This document shows positions 38,188 to 47,057 of a stretch of 64,000 bases of DNA, in pieces; position 1 is the first letter of the stretch, and every line of letters starts with the position of its first letter. A program made the position numbers and the translations under genes. Below the pieces are notes generated by a model. The model saw only the letters and a program-made list of their open reading frames with translations, had not been told where the DNA came from and did not search any database. The stretch comes from Methanocellales archaeon. GTDB taxonomy: Archaea; Halobacteriota; UBA148; JAUWXC01. The DNA lies in assembly GCA_030610945.1 (NCBI GenBank), contig JAUWQV010000001.1, positions 188,246 through 252,245 on the forward strand, read 5' to 3'.

Positions 38188-38547
38188 ATGCCCTGGTATT
38201 CAGAGTTAGTTAACTCAAATCGGTCCACGACCGAATTTATGAAAGAAAGATTCAAGAACGCTAGATTTGAGATTGTCGAGCAGCACGAGATAGATGACAC
38301 AATAGTTAGAGAGTCGAGGTTCATTTCTGGTGACAACCTGCTAGTCATCTCAAAAGTTTTTATCCCTGTGGAAAATCCCCCTGTATTCTTAGAGCGAATT
38401 CGTGAGGCCAATATGCCGCTGGGCGGCATCATAAAAGAAAATGAGTACAATGTCAAGCGAAGGACACTCTCCTGCAATAAATCATCGAAGCACTACGCTA
38501 TAGAGGGAGATGTGCGAGCAGAGGTTTGGGAGACGTATTTAGGATGA
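38188..38547 (+). CDS. Chorismate lyase-like (UbiC/DUF98 type) protein
   Basis: A protein of about 119 residues. The pattern NSNRSTTEFMKERF, then VRESRFISGDNLLVISKVFIP, then FLERIREANMPLGGIIKENEY matches the chorismate pyruvate-lyase fold. In methanogens a member of this family makes 4-hydroxybenzoate from chorismate for methanopterin. That role fits a C1-metabolising archaeon but is inferred. A TTG at 38167 would lengthen it by seven residues, but that codon would lie before the expected transcription start, so I prefer the ATG. Confidence 0.72.
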   Translation: MPWYSELVNSNRSTTEFMKERFKNARFEIVEQHEIDDTIVRESRFISGDNLLVISKVFIPVENPPVFLERIREANMPLGGIIKENEYNVKRRTLSCNKSSKHYAIEGDVRAEVWETYLG

Positions 38548-39060
38548 TTATTTGCGAGAATAACGCCCCCTGTGCGCAATCTCGTCCAGCGCTTTTCTCG
38601 TCGATGTTGGCCTCTCTACCGGGCATCCTATGGCGAGAACTGCCATCAATTCCAACGATTCTGGCGCATCCAATATTTGATTGACTTTTTCTTTCTCCTT
38701 GAGTATCTCGCCAAGCCATACTGCACCCAACTCCAATGAGTGCGCAGCCAAAAGCATGTTCTGGATGCACGCGCCAATCGCCATGACGTCCTTCGTCCGA
38801 TCGTACATTTCATCTTTATCTAAGAAAACGGCAATCAAGAGATTTGCAGACCTTAGTATGTCGCTGTAAATCGTGCACTGCGCAATTTTGTCTATCGTTT
38901 CTCGGCTTCTCACCACGATGAACTGCCAGGGCTGGTTATTCATGCCTGATGGCGCCCATCTGCCTGCATCAAGTATGATGTTTACCTTCTCGTCCTCGAT
39001 GTTAGCATCCCTGAACTTCCGAATGCTCCTTCTATTCCGAATTGCGTCTATGACGTTCAT
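38548..39060 (-). CDS. Nitroreductase-family flavoprotein
   Basis: A 170-residue FMN-binding nitroreductase-fold protein. It starts MNVIDAIRNRRSIRKF, then has DAGRWAPSGMNNQPWQFIVV, CIQNMLLAAHSLELGAVWLG and VLAIGCPVERP near the end. These enzymes reduce quinones, nitro groups or flavins with NAD(P)H; the substrate is unknown. It abuts the preceding convergent gene with no spacer. Confidence 0.9.
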   Translation of the reverse strand: MNVIDAIRNRRSIRKFRDANIEDEKVNIILDAGRWAPSGMNNQPWQFIVVRSRETIDKIAQCTIYSDILRSANLLIAVFLDKDEMYDRTKDVMAIGACIQNMLLAAHSLELGAVWLGEILKEKEKVNQILDAPESLELMAVLAIGCPVERPTSTRKALDEIAHRGRYSRK

Positions 39061-39101
39061 AGTCTTTACCTTTAGTGCTTTAGTACCTTGCTAAGGCATA
39101 T

Positions 39102-39842
39102 TCATTTTTGTAAGGTCCTCATGAAATATATCTTGCGCGCACTGTTGCCCAAATCGCGCGCTCCGCCGGAATGAGAGATAATATCAAGGATGATGTCTGC
39201 ATCTAGAATCTGAATCCCTGCTACGATGGTGGCACCTCTCTTGAAAAAAGGGTCTGGAAGCATGGATGCAGTAGGCCCAAGTACAATTACTTCGTCTGCG
39301 TTCTTGCTGCATTCAAGATATTTTTCCATCCCGCCGTAGATTAAAGCAGAGCCGGTGATTATCACGATTTCTGCATCGGCCATTACGTCTCTGGCATCTT
39401 TGGATTGATGCACACCAATGCCCCCTCGCTCGATGATCCTGACCTCTTTTGCAAGCGGCGAAAATCTGCTGACCAAGGGCGGGAAATAACCGACCATGGC
39501 TATGACCCGGTCTTCTATATTGATTTGGTCCAACGGGTCGCCTTGATAGGAGCAATAGCACTCTGGAATAACCATCCATGAGAGGGCATTGATAGCAGCG
39601 ATGCCGATAGTTCGCTTTAGAATGTCATTATTCAGCGCCCATCGGGCAATGCGCATCGCATCAGACCCGGATATATCCAAATCGAGCTCAGATGATGCCA
39701 TGACATCAGCAGGCGTATATGCGATTCCTGCCTCTCCATCGAGCTTCACACCAGAATAGCGCCCTCCGACGCAGTAACGCTGGACTGTGGGGGATTCATC
39801 CATGTGCCCTTCTAAAAGCTTGATGCAGTCTTCCAGAATCAT
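39102..39842 (-). CDS. DUF364/DUF4213-type Rossmann-like protein
   Basis: A 246-residue protein. The C-terminal half has a Rossmann-like core: IAMVGYFPPLVSRFSPLAKE, ADAEIVIITGSALIYGGMEKYLE and EVIVLGPTASMLPDPFFKRG. This matches DUF364-type proteins proposed to act on heavy metals or chelates; the role is not established. The TATA-like TTTTATATC on the minus strand is centred about 25 bases before the ATG, so the message is probably leaderless. Between them lies GTAACAAAGTTAC (39843-39855), a perfect inverted repeat that could be an operator. Confidence 0.8.
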   Translation of the reverse strand: MILEDCIKLLEGHMDESPTVQRYCVGGRYSGVKLDGEAGIAYTPADVMASSELDLDISGSDAMRIARWALNNDILKRTIGIAAINALSWMVIPECYCSYQGDPLDQINIEDRVIAMVGYFPPLVSRFSPLAKEVRIIERGGIGVHQSKDARDVMADAEIVIITGSALIYGGMEKYLECSKNADEVIVLGPTASMLPDPFFKRGATIVAGIQILDADIILDIISHSGGARDLGNSARKIYFMRTLQK

Positions 39843-39916
39843 GTAACAAAGTTACTCAAAAGGATATAAAAGGGCATCGGAAAAGTTTAATGGATAGAGC
39901 CGGTTATAGTGAAATC

Positions 39917-40054
39917 ATGGAGTCCATATTAAGCGCATTTGCAATTACATGGGTCGTGCTAATCTGTTACATGCTTCTGCTCCTCAGGAGAAGGATGAAA
40001 TTAGCGAGGAAGCTGGAAAGGCTAAGGGGCGAGGAGATTGAAAAAGAGAAATAA
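39917..40054 (+). CDS. ccmD: CcmD-like small membrane protein
   Basis: A 45-residue protein beginning MESILSAFAITWVVLICYML with a single membrane helix followed by a basic, coiled tail (RRRMKLARKLERLRGEE). Length, helix position and charged tail are those of CcmD, the small subunit that helps release heme-bound CcmE. ccmE follows directly, overlapping the stop. An ATG at 39890 would add nine residues but lies close to or before the expected transcription start. Confidence 0.72.
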   Translation: MESILSAFAITWVVLICYMLLLLRRRMKLARKLERLRGEEIEKEK

Positions 40055-40403
40055 GGTGATTATCGGAGTTATCGCCGTCATCATGATAGGCATCATAGGG
40101 TTGTATGGCGTTAAGACGACAGGATATCTGACCGTATCAGAGGTCGCATCTGACCCACAGTACATAGGCACAGAGGTGCAGGTGAAGGGCATCGTGAAGG
40201 AGGGTACGCTAGATGTAAATCTGACCACATCGTTTGTGCTTACGGACAAGAGCGCAGACATAAATGTCGAATACGTTGGCGAAAAACCCATAAACCTCGC
40301 CAGCGGAAAGGATGTAGTGGTCATCGGAACACTGGTCTCCAACGAAAAAATAGTAGCCAGAAAAATCTTGACAGAGTGTGCGTCAAAATATGTTGGCGGC
40401 TAA
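40038..40403 (+). CDS. ccmE: CcmE heme chaperone, cysteine-type (CxxxY)
   Basis: A 121-residue protein with an N-terminal membrane anchor (KVIIGVIAVIMIGIIGLYGV) and an OB fold (VQVKGIVKEGTL, FVLTDKSADINVEYVG, KDVVVIGTL). The C-terminus reads ECASKYVGG: a CxxxY motif replaces the HxxxY of bacterial CcmE, as known for archaeal and some deltaproteobacterial proteins. It carries heme to the cytochrome c synthase. The start is TTG within ccmD; a GTG at 40056 is an alternative. It converges on ccmF-N with a four-base overlap. Confidence 0.88.
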   Translation: MKKRNKVIIGVIAVIMIGIIGLYGVKTTGYLTVSEVASDPQYIGTEVQVKGIVKEGTLDVNLTTSFVLTDKSADINVEYVGEKPINLASGKDVVVIGTLVSNEKIVARKILTECASKYVGG

Positions 40404-41404
40404 CCTGATGTGTATTTTTTTAAAAGTAGATACGCGCTGGAAATGACGAGAACGCACAAGAAGATGGCGACTGCTTGGCCTTCTAACGCAAACTCCTGCC
40501 AGCTGTGAACAGATGCCCATAATCCGCTGCGCGTCACAAATGTGGCAAATATTACGAGTATGAAGGATGCTACCGCTAATAGAGGCGTCGCAATTTTGTA
40601 TTCTCCTCTCCGGAGTTGGCTCTGGCAATGCAAAAAAGCGGTCGCGGTAACCCATGGCACGAGCGAAGACGTTTCGACGGGGTCCCAGCTCCAGTACCAC
40701 GCGCCCCAGCCCAATACCTCATACGCCCAGAAGCCTCCTATGCCGATGCCGAGTGTCAGGAAAAGCCATGCAAGCCTGCCCCAGAACCTCGATATGTCCG
40801 TCCACTTTGCGTCATCCGTGAGCAGGTATCCCACCGCTGCCGCATACGGAATTGTCAACAACGCATAGCCTGCGAATAATACGGGTGGATGAATCGCCAT
40901 CCAGGGATTTCTGAGCAGTGGATTCATGCCATATCCAAACGCTGCAGGCATATCTATAGAGTGTAGTGGATTTTTGATGACCAGAATCAGCAGGAAGAAA
41001 GTCGCAACAGCCAGCGTGACCGACTGCGAGACATCCATAAGCGGTGTACCTTTCACGTCTTTGGAAACGTTCGTGTACTGTATCAGCACCAAGACGAGCA
41101 GGATCATCCACGTCCATAAGAGGAATGAGCCCTCTTGTCCTGCCCACAGCGCAGCTATCCGATAGTACCATGCCAGTTCAACGCTTGAATGCTGGACGAC
41201 ATATGAATATCTCAAATTAACTGTAAACAAGTAGTATGTCAACAGGAGCATGCTTGCCGTCGTGGTCATGAAACAGCCAGCTCCAATGCGCCCAGATAGA
41301 CTGCGCAAACCCGAGTCGTCTTTTTTGTACGCCAAAATCGAGCACGCCGTTGCGGCCGCCCCTAAGATGAAAGAGAGTTGGATTAGAAGAGTACCAATAT
41401 CCAT
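40400..41404 (-). CDS. ccmF: CcmF, N-terminal half (separate gene)
   Basis: A 334-residue polytopic membrane protein of the heme-handling CcmF/CcsA superfamily. It has the tryptophan-rich WWD motif WGAWYWSWDPVETSSLVPW near residue 235 and the upstream histidine block AIHPPVLFAGYALL. It ends after a final helix, about half the length of bacterial CcmF. The missing C-terminal half is encoded divergently 88 bases away. It would help join heme to apocytochromes c outside the membrane. Confidence 0.9.
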   Translation of the reverse strand: MDIGTLLIQLSFILGAAATACSILAYKKDDSGLRSLSGRIGAGCFMTTTASMLLLTYYLFTVNLRYSYVVQHSSVELAWYYRIAALWAGQEGSFLLWTWMILLVLVLIQYTNVSKDVKGTPLMDVSQSVTLAVATFFLLILVIKNPLHSIDMPAAFGYGMNPLLRNPWMAIHPPVLFAGYALLTIPYAAAVGYLLTDDAKWTDISRFWGRLAWLFLTLGIGIGGFWAYEVLGWGAWYWSWDPVETSSLVPWVTATAFLHCQSQLRRGEYKIATPLLAVASFILVIFATFVTRSGLWASVHSWQEFALEGQAVAIFLCVLVISSAYLLLKKYTSG

Positions 41405-41491
41405 ATATATGCAACACCCTATTCAGAACGTAAAACCATTAGCACATGTTTTATATATGGATTGTGCTGAGCAATGTGGGGCGTCCTGAGT

Positions 41492-42436
41492 ATGAGCATC
41501 GATGACTATCTCAATGACCATAACGTCATGCTGGCTACGATTGTTGTGCTCTCCATAATTGCCATAATACTATTCATAGGCCTCATCACGCCGCTATTTA
41601 TATCGGCAACTGGAGGAGGGGAAGTACGCTTAGATGCTACTTATTTCAATGCGAGAACCGCCATACCAACGCTGCTGCTCCTCATATTGCTGGGACTCTG
41701 CCTCATGCTGAGGTATTTTAAGGGCGAAAGATTGATTGCTGCTATCGCTATCGTTATCGTTGCTACAGTGATTTGTATTATCGCAAATCCGTTCAAGGAT
41801 TTCTACCTAAATGCATCACTTCCAGCCCTAGGTTTCGGTCTTGTTGGCGCTGTGTATAAAATCTACAGAGCAATCAATCCGAAATCAATCAAGACCACCC
41901 TAAGGGGAGTGAGCCCGCATCTCATTCATCTGGGCCTCATCTTGATCCTGCTCGGTGTGGCCATCAGCACGACCTCCAATGTTGATGGGACAAGGGAACT
42001 TCAGGAGGGGGATAGTTGGAATTTTCAGGATTATGCCATCGCGGTAACTGAACTTGATGAAATCCAGAAGAGGACTTCATTTGAGCGCATCATCTACTTT
42101 GATGTCTACAAGGATGGTAAACTGATAGACCAAGGGCAGGCGAAAATGGTCTATGATATGAACTGGGGGCAGTGGCAGTCCATCGTTTATACCAAGAGAG
42201 GCGTCACCGAGGATTTGTACATCGCCTTAAAGGGCGTTTCTCCACCAACGGTCAGCCTTTATGCGAGGGTGGTTCCGATGATTAACTTCATATGGGGCGG
42301 ACTTATTGTAATGGCGTCTGGCATTGCCCTCGTGACCTGTACGGACTATATGATGAAACCCAAGGTCAAGGATGTTAAAAGGAAGTATGAGGAGAAGTTA
42401 CAAGACGAGCTCAGGAGACTGAGAGAGGAGGCATAA
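41492..42436 (+). CDS. CcmF, C-terminal half (separate gene)
   Basis: A protein of about 314 residues. It begins with several membrane helices, then has RGVSPHLIHLGLILILLGVA followed by a large outer loop (GDSWNFQDYAIAVTELDEI to YARVVPMINFIWGG) and a last helix. This is the layout of the second half of CcmF, including the periplasmic beta domain. Adding the N-terminal gene gives about 648 residues, the usual full CcmF length. A TATA-like TTTATATATGG near 41453 would start transcription near 41480, so I prefer the ATG at 41492 over 41474. Confidence 0.85.
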   Translation: MSIDDYLNDHNVMLATIVVLSIIAIILFIGLITPLFISATGGGEVRLDATYFNARTAIPTLLLLILLGLCLMLRYFKGERLIAAIAIVIVATVICIIANPFKDFYLNASLPALGFGLVGAVYKIYRAINPKSIKTTLRGVSPHLIHLGLILILLGVAISTTSNVDGTRELQEGDSWNFQDYAIAVTELDEIQKRTSFERIIYFDVYKDGKLIDQGQAKMVYDMNWGQWQSIVYTKRGVTEDLYIALKGVSPPTVSLYARVVPMINFIWGGLIVMASGIALVTCTDYMMKPKVKDVKRKYEEKLQDELRRLREEA

Positions 42437-43305
42437 TGCCCAAAAAACTCATCCTCTTCTTTGTACTTCTGTTGCTATTGCTAGGGATTGTCGCAGCTCA
42501 ACCTGAAAACATAATCGTCAGTGAGCACAGCATCATGGTGCATCAGATTGGCAAAAGGGCGACTTTTCGTGAAAGCATGATGTTTAGCAATGTCGGTGAT
42601 GATGTATTCGTCGGCGAGTTGGTTGCAGCGTTGCCATCTGGAGCGTACAATATCATAGTTACTATGCCAGCGAATGATGACAATTTGACCGTAATTCCAT
42701 ATTTCCAAAAAGGGAATAATATCTACTGGGATGCGAAGATAGGCCCTCACGAGGCAATTCAAATTAACGTGGAATATCAATCAGACGTGCAACCGTCTGG
42801 CATTTTGCAAAAACAGATTGCCATTGAGAAGGAGTTGAGATACTACACGCAGGTGCTCTCCGTTGTCGTCATCACCACTGCAGAGGCAGATGTAATTGCA
42901 CCACCACTGATTACCATGGGCCCAAGAACCTATAATGAGGAGTTTGACGCCTACATTTCGTCCTTCACGGGATCCAATCTGATGCCGCAAAAGATTGCAC
43001 TCACCCTTACAGAACAGGGGGCAATTGACTTGGAAACTACCCTATTTGTGGGAGTGATCTGCATCGTAGCCGCGCTCATAGCGGTGCCTTTCTTAAAGGG
43101 CAGGGAAATTAAGTTGTTCAAGAAAGAGGATGCCAAGACACTGGAAAAGAAGAAGGTGGCTTTGCTTACTGTGTTAAATGAGTTAGATAAGGATTACAAA
43201 GCTAAGAAAATTAACATGGTAGAGTATCAAGACCTGAAATCCAAATACGAAAAAGAAGCCATCAGGGTAATGAAGAAGTTGGATAAGATAAAAGAGCGGC
43301 ATTAG
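42436..43305 (+). CDS. Secreted membrane-anchored protein of the ccm locus
   Basis: A 289-residue protein. A signal peptide (LILFFVLLLLLLGIVAAQP) is followed by an outer beta-rich domain of about 180 residues (GKRATFRESMMFSNVGDDVF, HEAIQINVEYQS). Then come a membrane helix (LFVGVICIVAALIAVPFL) and a cytoplasmic coiled tail (KKKVALLTVLNELDKDYKAKK, then YQDLKSKYEKEAIRVMKKL). Its start overlaps the CcmF-C stop (TAATG). It may replace CcmH or CcmI functions, but there is no CxxC thiol motif, so the role is unknown. Confidence 0.8.
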   Translation: MPKKLILFFVLLLLLLGIVAAQPENIIVSEHSIMVHQIGKRATFRESMMFSNVGDDVFVGELVAALPSGAYNIIVTMPANDDNLTVIPYFQKGNNIYWDAKIGPHEAIQINVEYQSDVQPSGILQKQIAIEKELRYYTQVLSVVVITTAEADVIAPPLITMGPRTYNEEFDAYISSFTGSNLMPQKIALTLTEQGAIDLETTLFVGVICIVAALIAVPFLKGREIKLFKKEDAKTLEKKKVALLTVLNELDKDYKAKKINMVEYQDLKSKYEKEAIRVMKKLDKIKERH

Positions 43306-43321
43306 CCCTTTATATGAACAA

Positions 43322-45538
43322 TTATTTTCTCTCTAAAAACTCCTCTATCGTCTTTCCCCAAGATTTATCCAATTTTTCCAGGTCGATGTCTACCCATTTT
43401 CCTATGGATAATTTATCGCCGCCTACCTTACCCATCTCCCAAGCAGGTACATTGTTTGCCTGAGCTATCTTTTTTAACTCGTCTTTCTTTCCCGGGTTGC
43501 AACTTACAACAATTCGGGATTGAGATTCGCCAAATAACAGCGCATCAGTCCTTACCGATGGCGGGCTGTCTAAATTAATGACTGCCCCGAACTTGGTGGT
43601 TGGATGGGAAATACAACACTCCGCCAATGCCACTGCAAGACCGCCTTCAGAGCAATCATGGGCAGAATTAATTAAACCCTTCTTTATCATTTGAAGTAGC
43701 GTCTCCTGAAGCTTCTTTTCAACTTTCAGGTCGATGGATGGAGCGTCACCTTTCTTCAAACCATGAATCAACTTTAGATATTCGCTTCCTCCCAATTCTT
43801 CTTTAGTTTCGCCCAAAATGAAGACCGTATCACCCGCATTTTTGAAATGTTGAGTCGTTACCCTTGAGTCATCTTCGATCAGACCCACCATTCCTATCAC
43901 CGGCGTTGGATCGACTGAGCCTTTTGGACTTTCGTTGTTAAAACTCACATTTCCGCTGACGACCGGGGTTTCAAGCACCCTGCACGCCTCGCTGATGCCT
44001 AACACAGATTGTTTAAACTGCCAGAATACCTCAGGATTCCTAGGGTTGCCAAAGTTCAGGCAATCCGTAATGGCTAAAGGTTTTGCACCAGCGCAGACCA
44101 GATTCCTCGCTGCCTCTGCCACAGCAATTGCTCCACCTACATATGGGTTGAGATAAACGTAGCGGGCATTACAATCCACAGTTACTGCAATGTGTTTCTC
44201 AGTCCCGGGAAGACGAATAACGGCTGCATCCGAGCCGGGACCGACTTTAACGTTTTGTGCGACTTTCGGGTCACCCTTCCGGTAGACCCACTCTTTGCTG
44301 GCTATAGTGGGGGAGGAGAGAATCGTTAAAAGCACCTGAGTGTAATCGTCCGGCTCTGGGATGTCGCGGATATCGAGCTCCCTTGTCACCTTTAGGTATT
44401 CTGGTGATTTTTCCTCCAGATGGTACACGGGCGCTTCTACCAGCGCCGCAGCCGGCACCTCAGCCACCACCTTGTCACCCTCTTTTACCCTCACCATTCC
44501 GTCATCTGTAACCCTGCCTATAACGGCAGCCGGCACGCCCCACTTTGAGAATATCTCCTTAACTTTATTCAGTCTATCCTTTTCGATTATCGCCAACATC
44601 CTCTCTTGAGATTCTGAAAGCATGACCTCATATGGAGTCATTTTTTCCTCTTTGCGCGGAACCAAGGACATATCAATCTCTATACCTGTCCCACCATTGT
44701 AGGCGGTTTCACACATCGAACAGGTCAGTCCAGCGGCACCCATATCCTGCATACCTACGACATGGCCTCGCTGAATCAATTCCAGACATGCCGCTCTAAC
44801 TATCTTGCCCATCTTTGGATCGCCAATGGCGACAGCCGAACTTTGCTCACCCTGCTCTTCATCCAACCCCTTGGATGCAAAGGCAGCCCCGGCAACGCCG
44901 TCTCTGCCCGTAGCCCCTCCAACTATCAACACCAAATTGCCTACACCTGTCGCCCTGGCCTTAGCCATATCTTTGTGCCGCATGAATCCTACCGCCATGG
45001 CATTGACCAAGGGATTGCCTTCATAGGACTCGTCAAAATAGACCTCACCACCCACTACCGGAATCTCAGAAATATTGGCATAGGTAGTAAAACCTCTGGC
45101 CACCTCTGCTAACAGATACTGGACCTTTGACTCTGTCAATGTTCCAAATCGGAGGGAGCCGAGGAGTGCCACAGGTCTGGCGCCCATGGTAAAAATATCT
45201 CTAACGCACCCCCCTCCCCCGGTAGCTGAAGCTTCATAAGGCTCTATGGCTGATGGATGATTATGAGATTCAATCTTGAATGCTACTGCCAACCCATCTC
45301 CTATATCAACCACCCCGGCATTTTCTCCAGGGCCCTGGAGAACTTGTTTGCCGGTGGTGGGAAATAATTTTAAAACTGGTTTTGAGCTCTTATAACTACA
45401 ATGCTCTGACCACATGGCCGAGAACATCCCCAATTCCGTATAATTTGGCTCCCTTCCCATAAGGCCTTTAATCTTCCCAAACTCTTCTTCACTCAATCCC
45501 AGTTCAGCTATTGTCTCTTTGGTAATCCTTACTTCCAC
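43322..45538 (-). CDS. purL: Phosphoribosylformylglycinamidine synthase, small-type PurL
   Basis: A 738-residue PurM/PurL-fold protein. It has MWSEHCSYKSSKP, FKIESHNHPSAIEPYEASATG, GARPVALLGSLRFG, DMGAAGLTCSMCE and VVSGNVSFNNES. This is the small archaeal/Gram-positive PurL, which needs separate PurS and PurQ; neither lies in the window. It performs the ATP-dependent amidation of FGAR in purine synthesis. It converges on the ccm operon with a 16-base gap. Confidence 0.95.
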   Translation of the reverse strand: MEVRITKETIAELGLSEEEFGKIKGLMGREPNYTELGMFSAMWSEHCSYKSSKPVLKLFPTTGKQVLQGPGENAGVVDIGDGLAVAFKIESHNHPSAIEPYEASATGGGGCVRDIFTMGARPVALLGSLRFGTLTESKVQYLLAEVARGFTTYANISEIPVVGGEVYFDESYEGNPLVNAMAVGFMRHKDMAKARATGVGNLVLIVGGATGRDGVAGAAFASKGLDEEQGEQSSAVAIGDPKMGKIVRAACLELIQRGHVVGMQDMGAAGLTCSMCETAYNGGTGIEIDMSLVPRKEEKMTPYEVMLSESQERMLAIIEKDRLNKVKEIFSKWGVPAAVIGRVTDDGMVRVKEGDKVVAEVPAAALVEAPVYHLEEKSPEYLKVTRELDIRDIPEPDDYTQVLLTILSSPTIASKEWVYRKGDPKVAQNVKVGPGSDAAVIRLPGTEKHIAVTVDCNARYVYLNPYVGGAIAVAEAARNLVCAGAKPLAITDCLNFGNPRNPEVFWQFKQSVLGISEACRVLETPVVSGNVSFNNESPKGSVDPTPVIGMVGLIEDDSRVTTQHFKNAGDTVFILGETKEELGGSEYLKLIHGLKKGDAPSIDLKVEKKLQETLLQMIKKGLINSAHDCSEGGLAVALAECCISHPTTKFGAVINLDSPPSVRTDALLFGESQSRIVVSCNPGKKDELKKIAQANNVPAWEMGKVGGDKLSIGKWVDIDLEKLDKSWGKTIEEFLERK

Positions 45539-45736
45539 CCCAATTCCTCCTGTATCGTGAGGCCATCATCTTTCCAAATAACATTAAAATCGTTGGTATC
45601 AGTAGTTCGGAAAGTAGATTAATTTAACCAAATAAGAGGTTGTTGCCAAATGATAAATCGTCATCATGAATAAGTTTGGCTTTAGATTTAGTAAGAATTT
45701 TTTTTAGGAGAAGTTCGCATATAAGGAGTTATATGA

Positions 45737-45898
45737 AATATCCATACTCAAAAAGGTGTAAAAAGCAAAAACCTTGTGGAGCTACCTTTTCCAAAAGCTA
45801 CTCTTGAACAACTAGGCAAGAGTTTAGACGAGCTTACGGGACGGACCATTCATGAATCTGAGAGGTTAGCTATCAATGGAGAGGCAAATCAACAATAA
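45737..45898 (+). other. Possible gene remnant in the gap after purL
   Basis: The gap 45539-45911 is AT-rich and holds no clear gene. One plus-strand frame without a good start reads KNLVELPFPKATLEQLGKSL then DELTGRTIHESERLAIN and a TAA. The residue make-up looks protein-like. It could be the end of a decayed gene or a short peptide from a GTG at 45776. No promoter or ribosome site supports it. Confidence 0.25.
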
Positions 45899-45911
45899 CC
45901 TCAGGAACACA

Positions 45912-47057
45912 TCAATAATGTGACATGAGTTCTGCCCAGTTTTCCTGAAACTCAAGGTATTTGTCCGCATTTTGTTTTGCATATTTTCTCGCCTCGCCTA
46001 AGGATAACCTAGCGTTGTCCATATAGGCGAAAAAATCGCTGAGATCTCTCCGGAGAAGAGCATCAAGCCCGAGGAGCGTGCTTGTGATAAACGCTCTGGC
46101 ACATAGATCGGATTTCAAGAAAGCTCCCGGATACGGATCCAGTTCGCTAGGGGGGATGCCATATAGCTTCAGTTTTTCCCTTTGGTACATGAATCGATAT
46201 ATGTCATTTCTCATCTTAGCTACATTCGAAACGGGCTCTGGAGGAAGATGTTTAATTTTCAGTTGATTGTCCAGCAAGAGCTCGTAGCCAAAGTGCTTTG
46301 CGTTCAGCACGAAGTCCATGTCCTCGCCCCTAACAATATAGGGATCGAAAGGGACCTTTTTGAATAATGAGCTGCTTACGACCATGTTTCCGCCAAATGC
46401 AAAAGTCGTATCGTTTAGTCTCTCTCGTGATTCTATGATCCTAAACGCCTCGTTCATTTTTCGTTCTTTGTTCCATAGATGTTTCCACCAAGGCGTTTTT
46501 TCCTCTAGCATATAGGCGTTATTTTCATCGATGTAATAACCTGCGATGCCACCAATGATCTTACCGTTGTGTCTTTTTCCTATGAACTCCGTGGCCTTTT
46601 TGATGTAATCTTTATCTTCGACGATCTCATCATCATCCAAAAATATGATGTTATCAGCGCTCATGATCGCACCTGTTACCAACCCCACGTTTCGAACGCA
46701 TCCATACCCTGTCATCTTAAACTGTTCGATGAAATCCTGGGGAAAGCCCCAGTTCTCAAGATCCTCTCTTATCCTTGTTAGGCTAGAGCTGGAGAACACT
46801 TTGATGTCCAAGTCTCCTTCATAGCCCTTTACGATGTTGTTAACCCTCTTTTCAACTTCTTTGTGGAGGGGTGTAGGAAATATCAAAATTTCAGTGCCAT
46901 CGATGTCGATCTTCGTGAGACTCACTAATAACCTTTCCAGTGTTCCTTCTTCGGTGATGGGCGTCGGATGGTCGTACAGTTCCTGAGTTGGCGTCTCTCT
47001 CGTTGACCAATCGGTGGGTATCTCGATTATATTATGTATTAAGATAACCCCCTTCAA
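45912..47057 (-). CDS. Glycosyltransferase, GT-A fold
   Basis: A 381-residue protein. An acidic nucleotide-sugar/metal site is seen in NIIFLDDDEIVEDKDY near residue 137. A preceding segment GYGCVRNVGLVTGAI and the later FGGNMVVSSSLFKKVPFDP and RGEDMDFVLNAKHFGYEL match GT2-like glycosyltransferases. The start is TTG; no ATG occurs for over 100 residues. The donor and acceptor are unknown. It follows a decayed second glycosyltransferase, so this may be the remaining part of a surface-sugar or solute locus. Confidence 0.78.
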   Translation of the reverse strand: MKGVILIHNIIEIPTDWSTRETPTQELYDHPTPITEEGTLERLLVSLTKIDIDGTEILIFPTPLHKEVEKRVNNIVKGYEGDLDIKVFSSSSLTRIREDLENWGFPQDFIEQFKMTGYGCVRNVGLVTGAIMSADNIIFLDDDEIVEDKDYIKKATEFIGKRHNGKIIGGIAGYYIDENNAYMLEEKTPWWKHLWNKERKMNEAFRIIESRERLNDTTFAFGGNMVVSSSLFKKVPFDPYIVRGEDMDFVLNAKHFGYELLLDNQLKIKHLPPEPVSNVAKMRNDIYRFMYQREKLKLYGIPPSELDPYPGAFLKSDLCARAFITSTLLGLDALLRRDLSDFFAYMDNARLSLGEARKYAKQNADKYLEFQENWAELMSHY

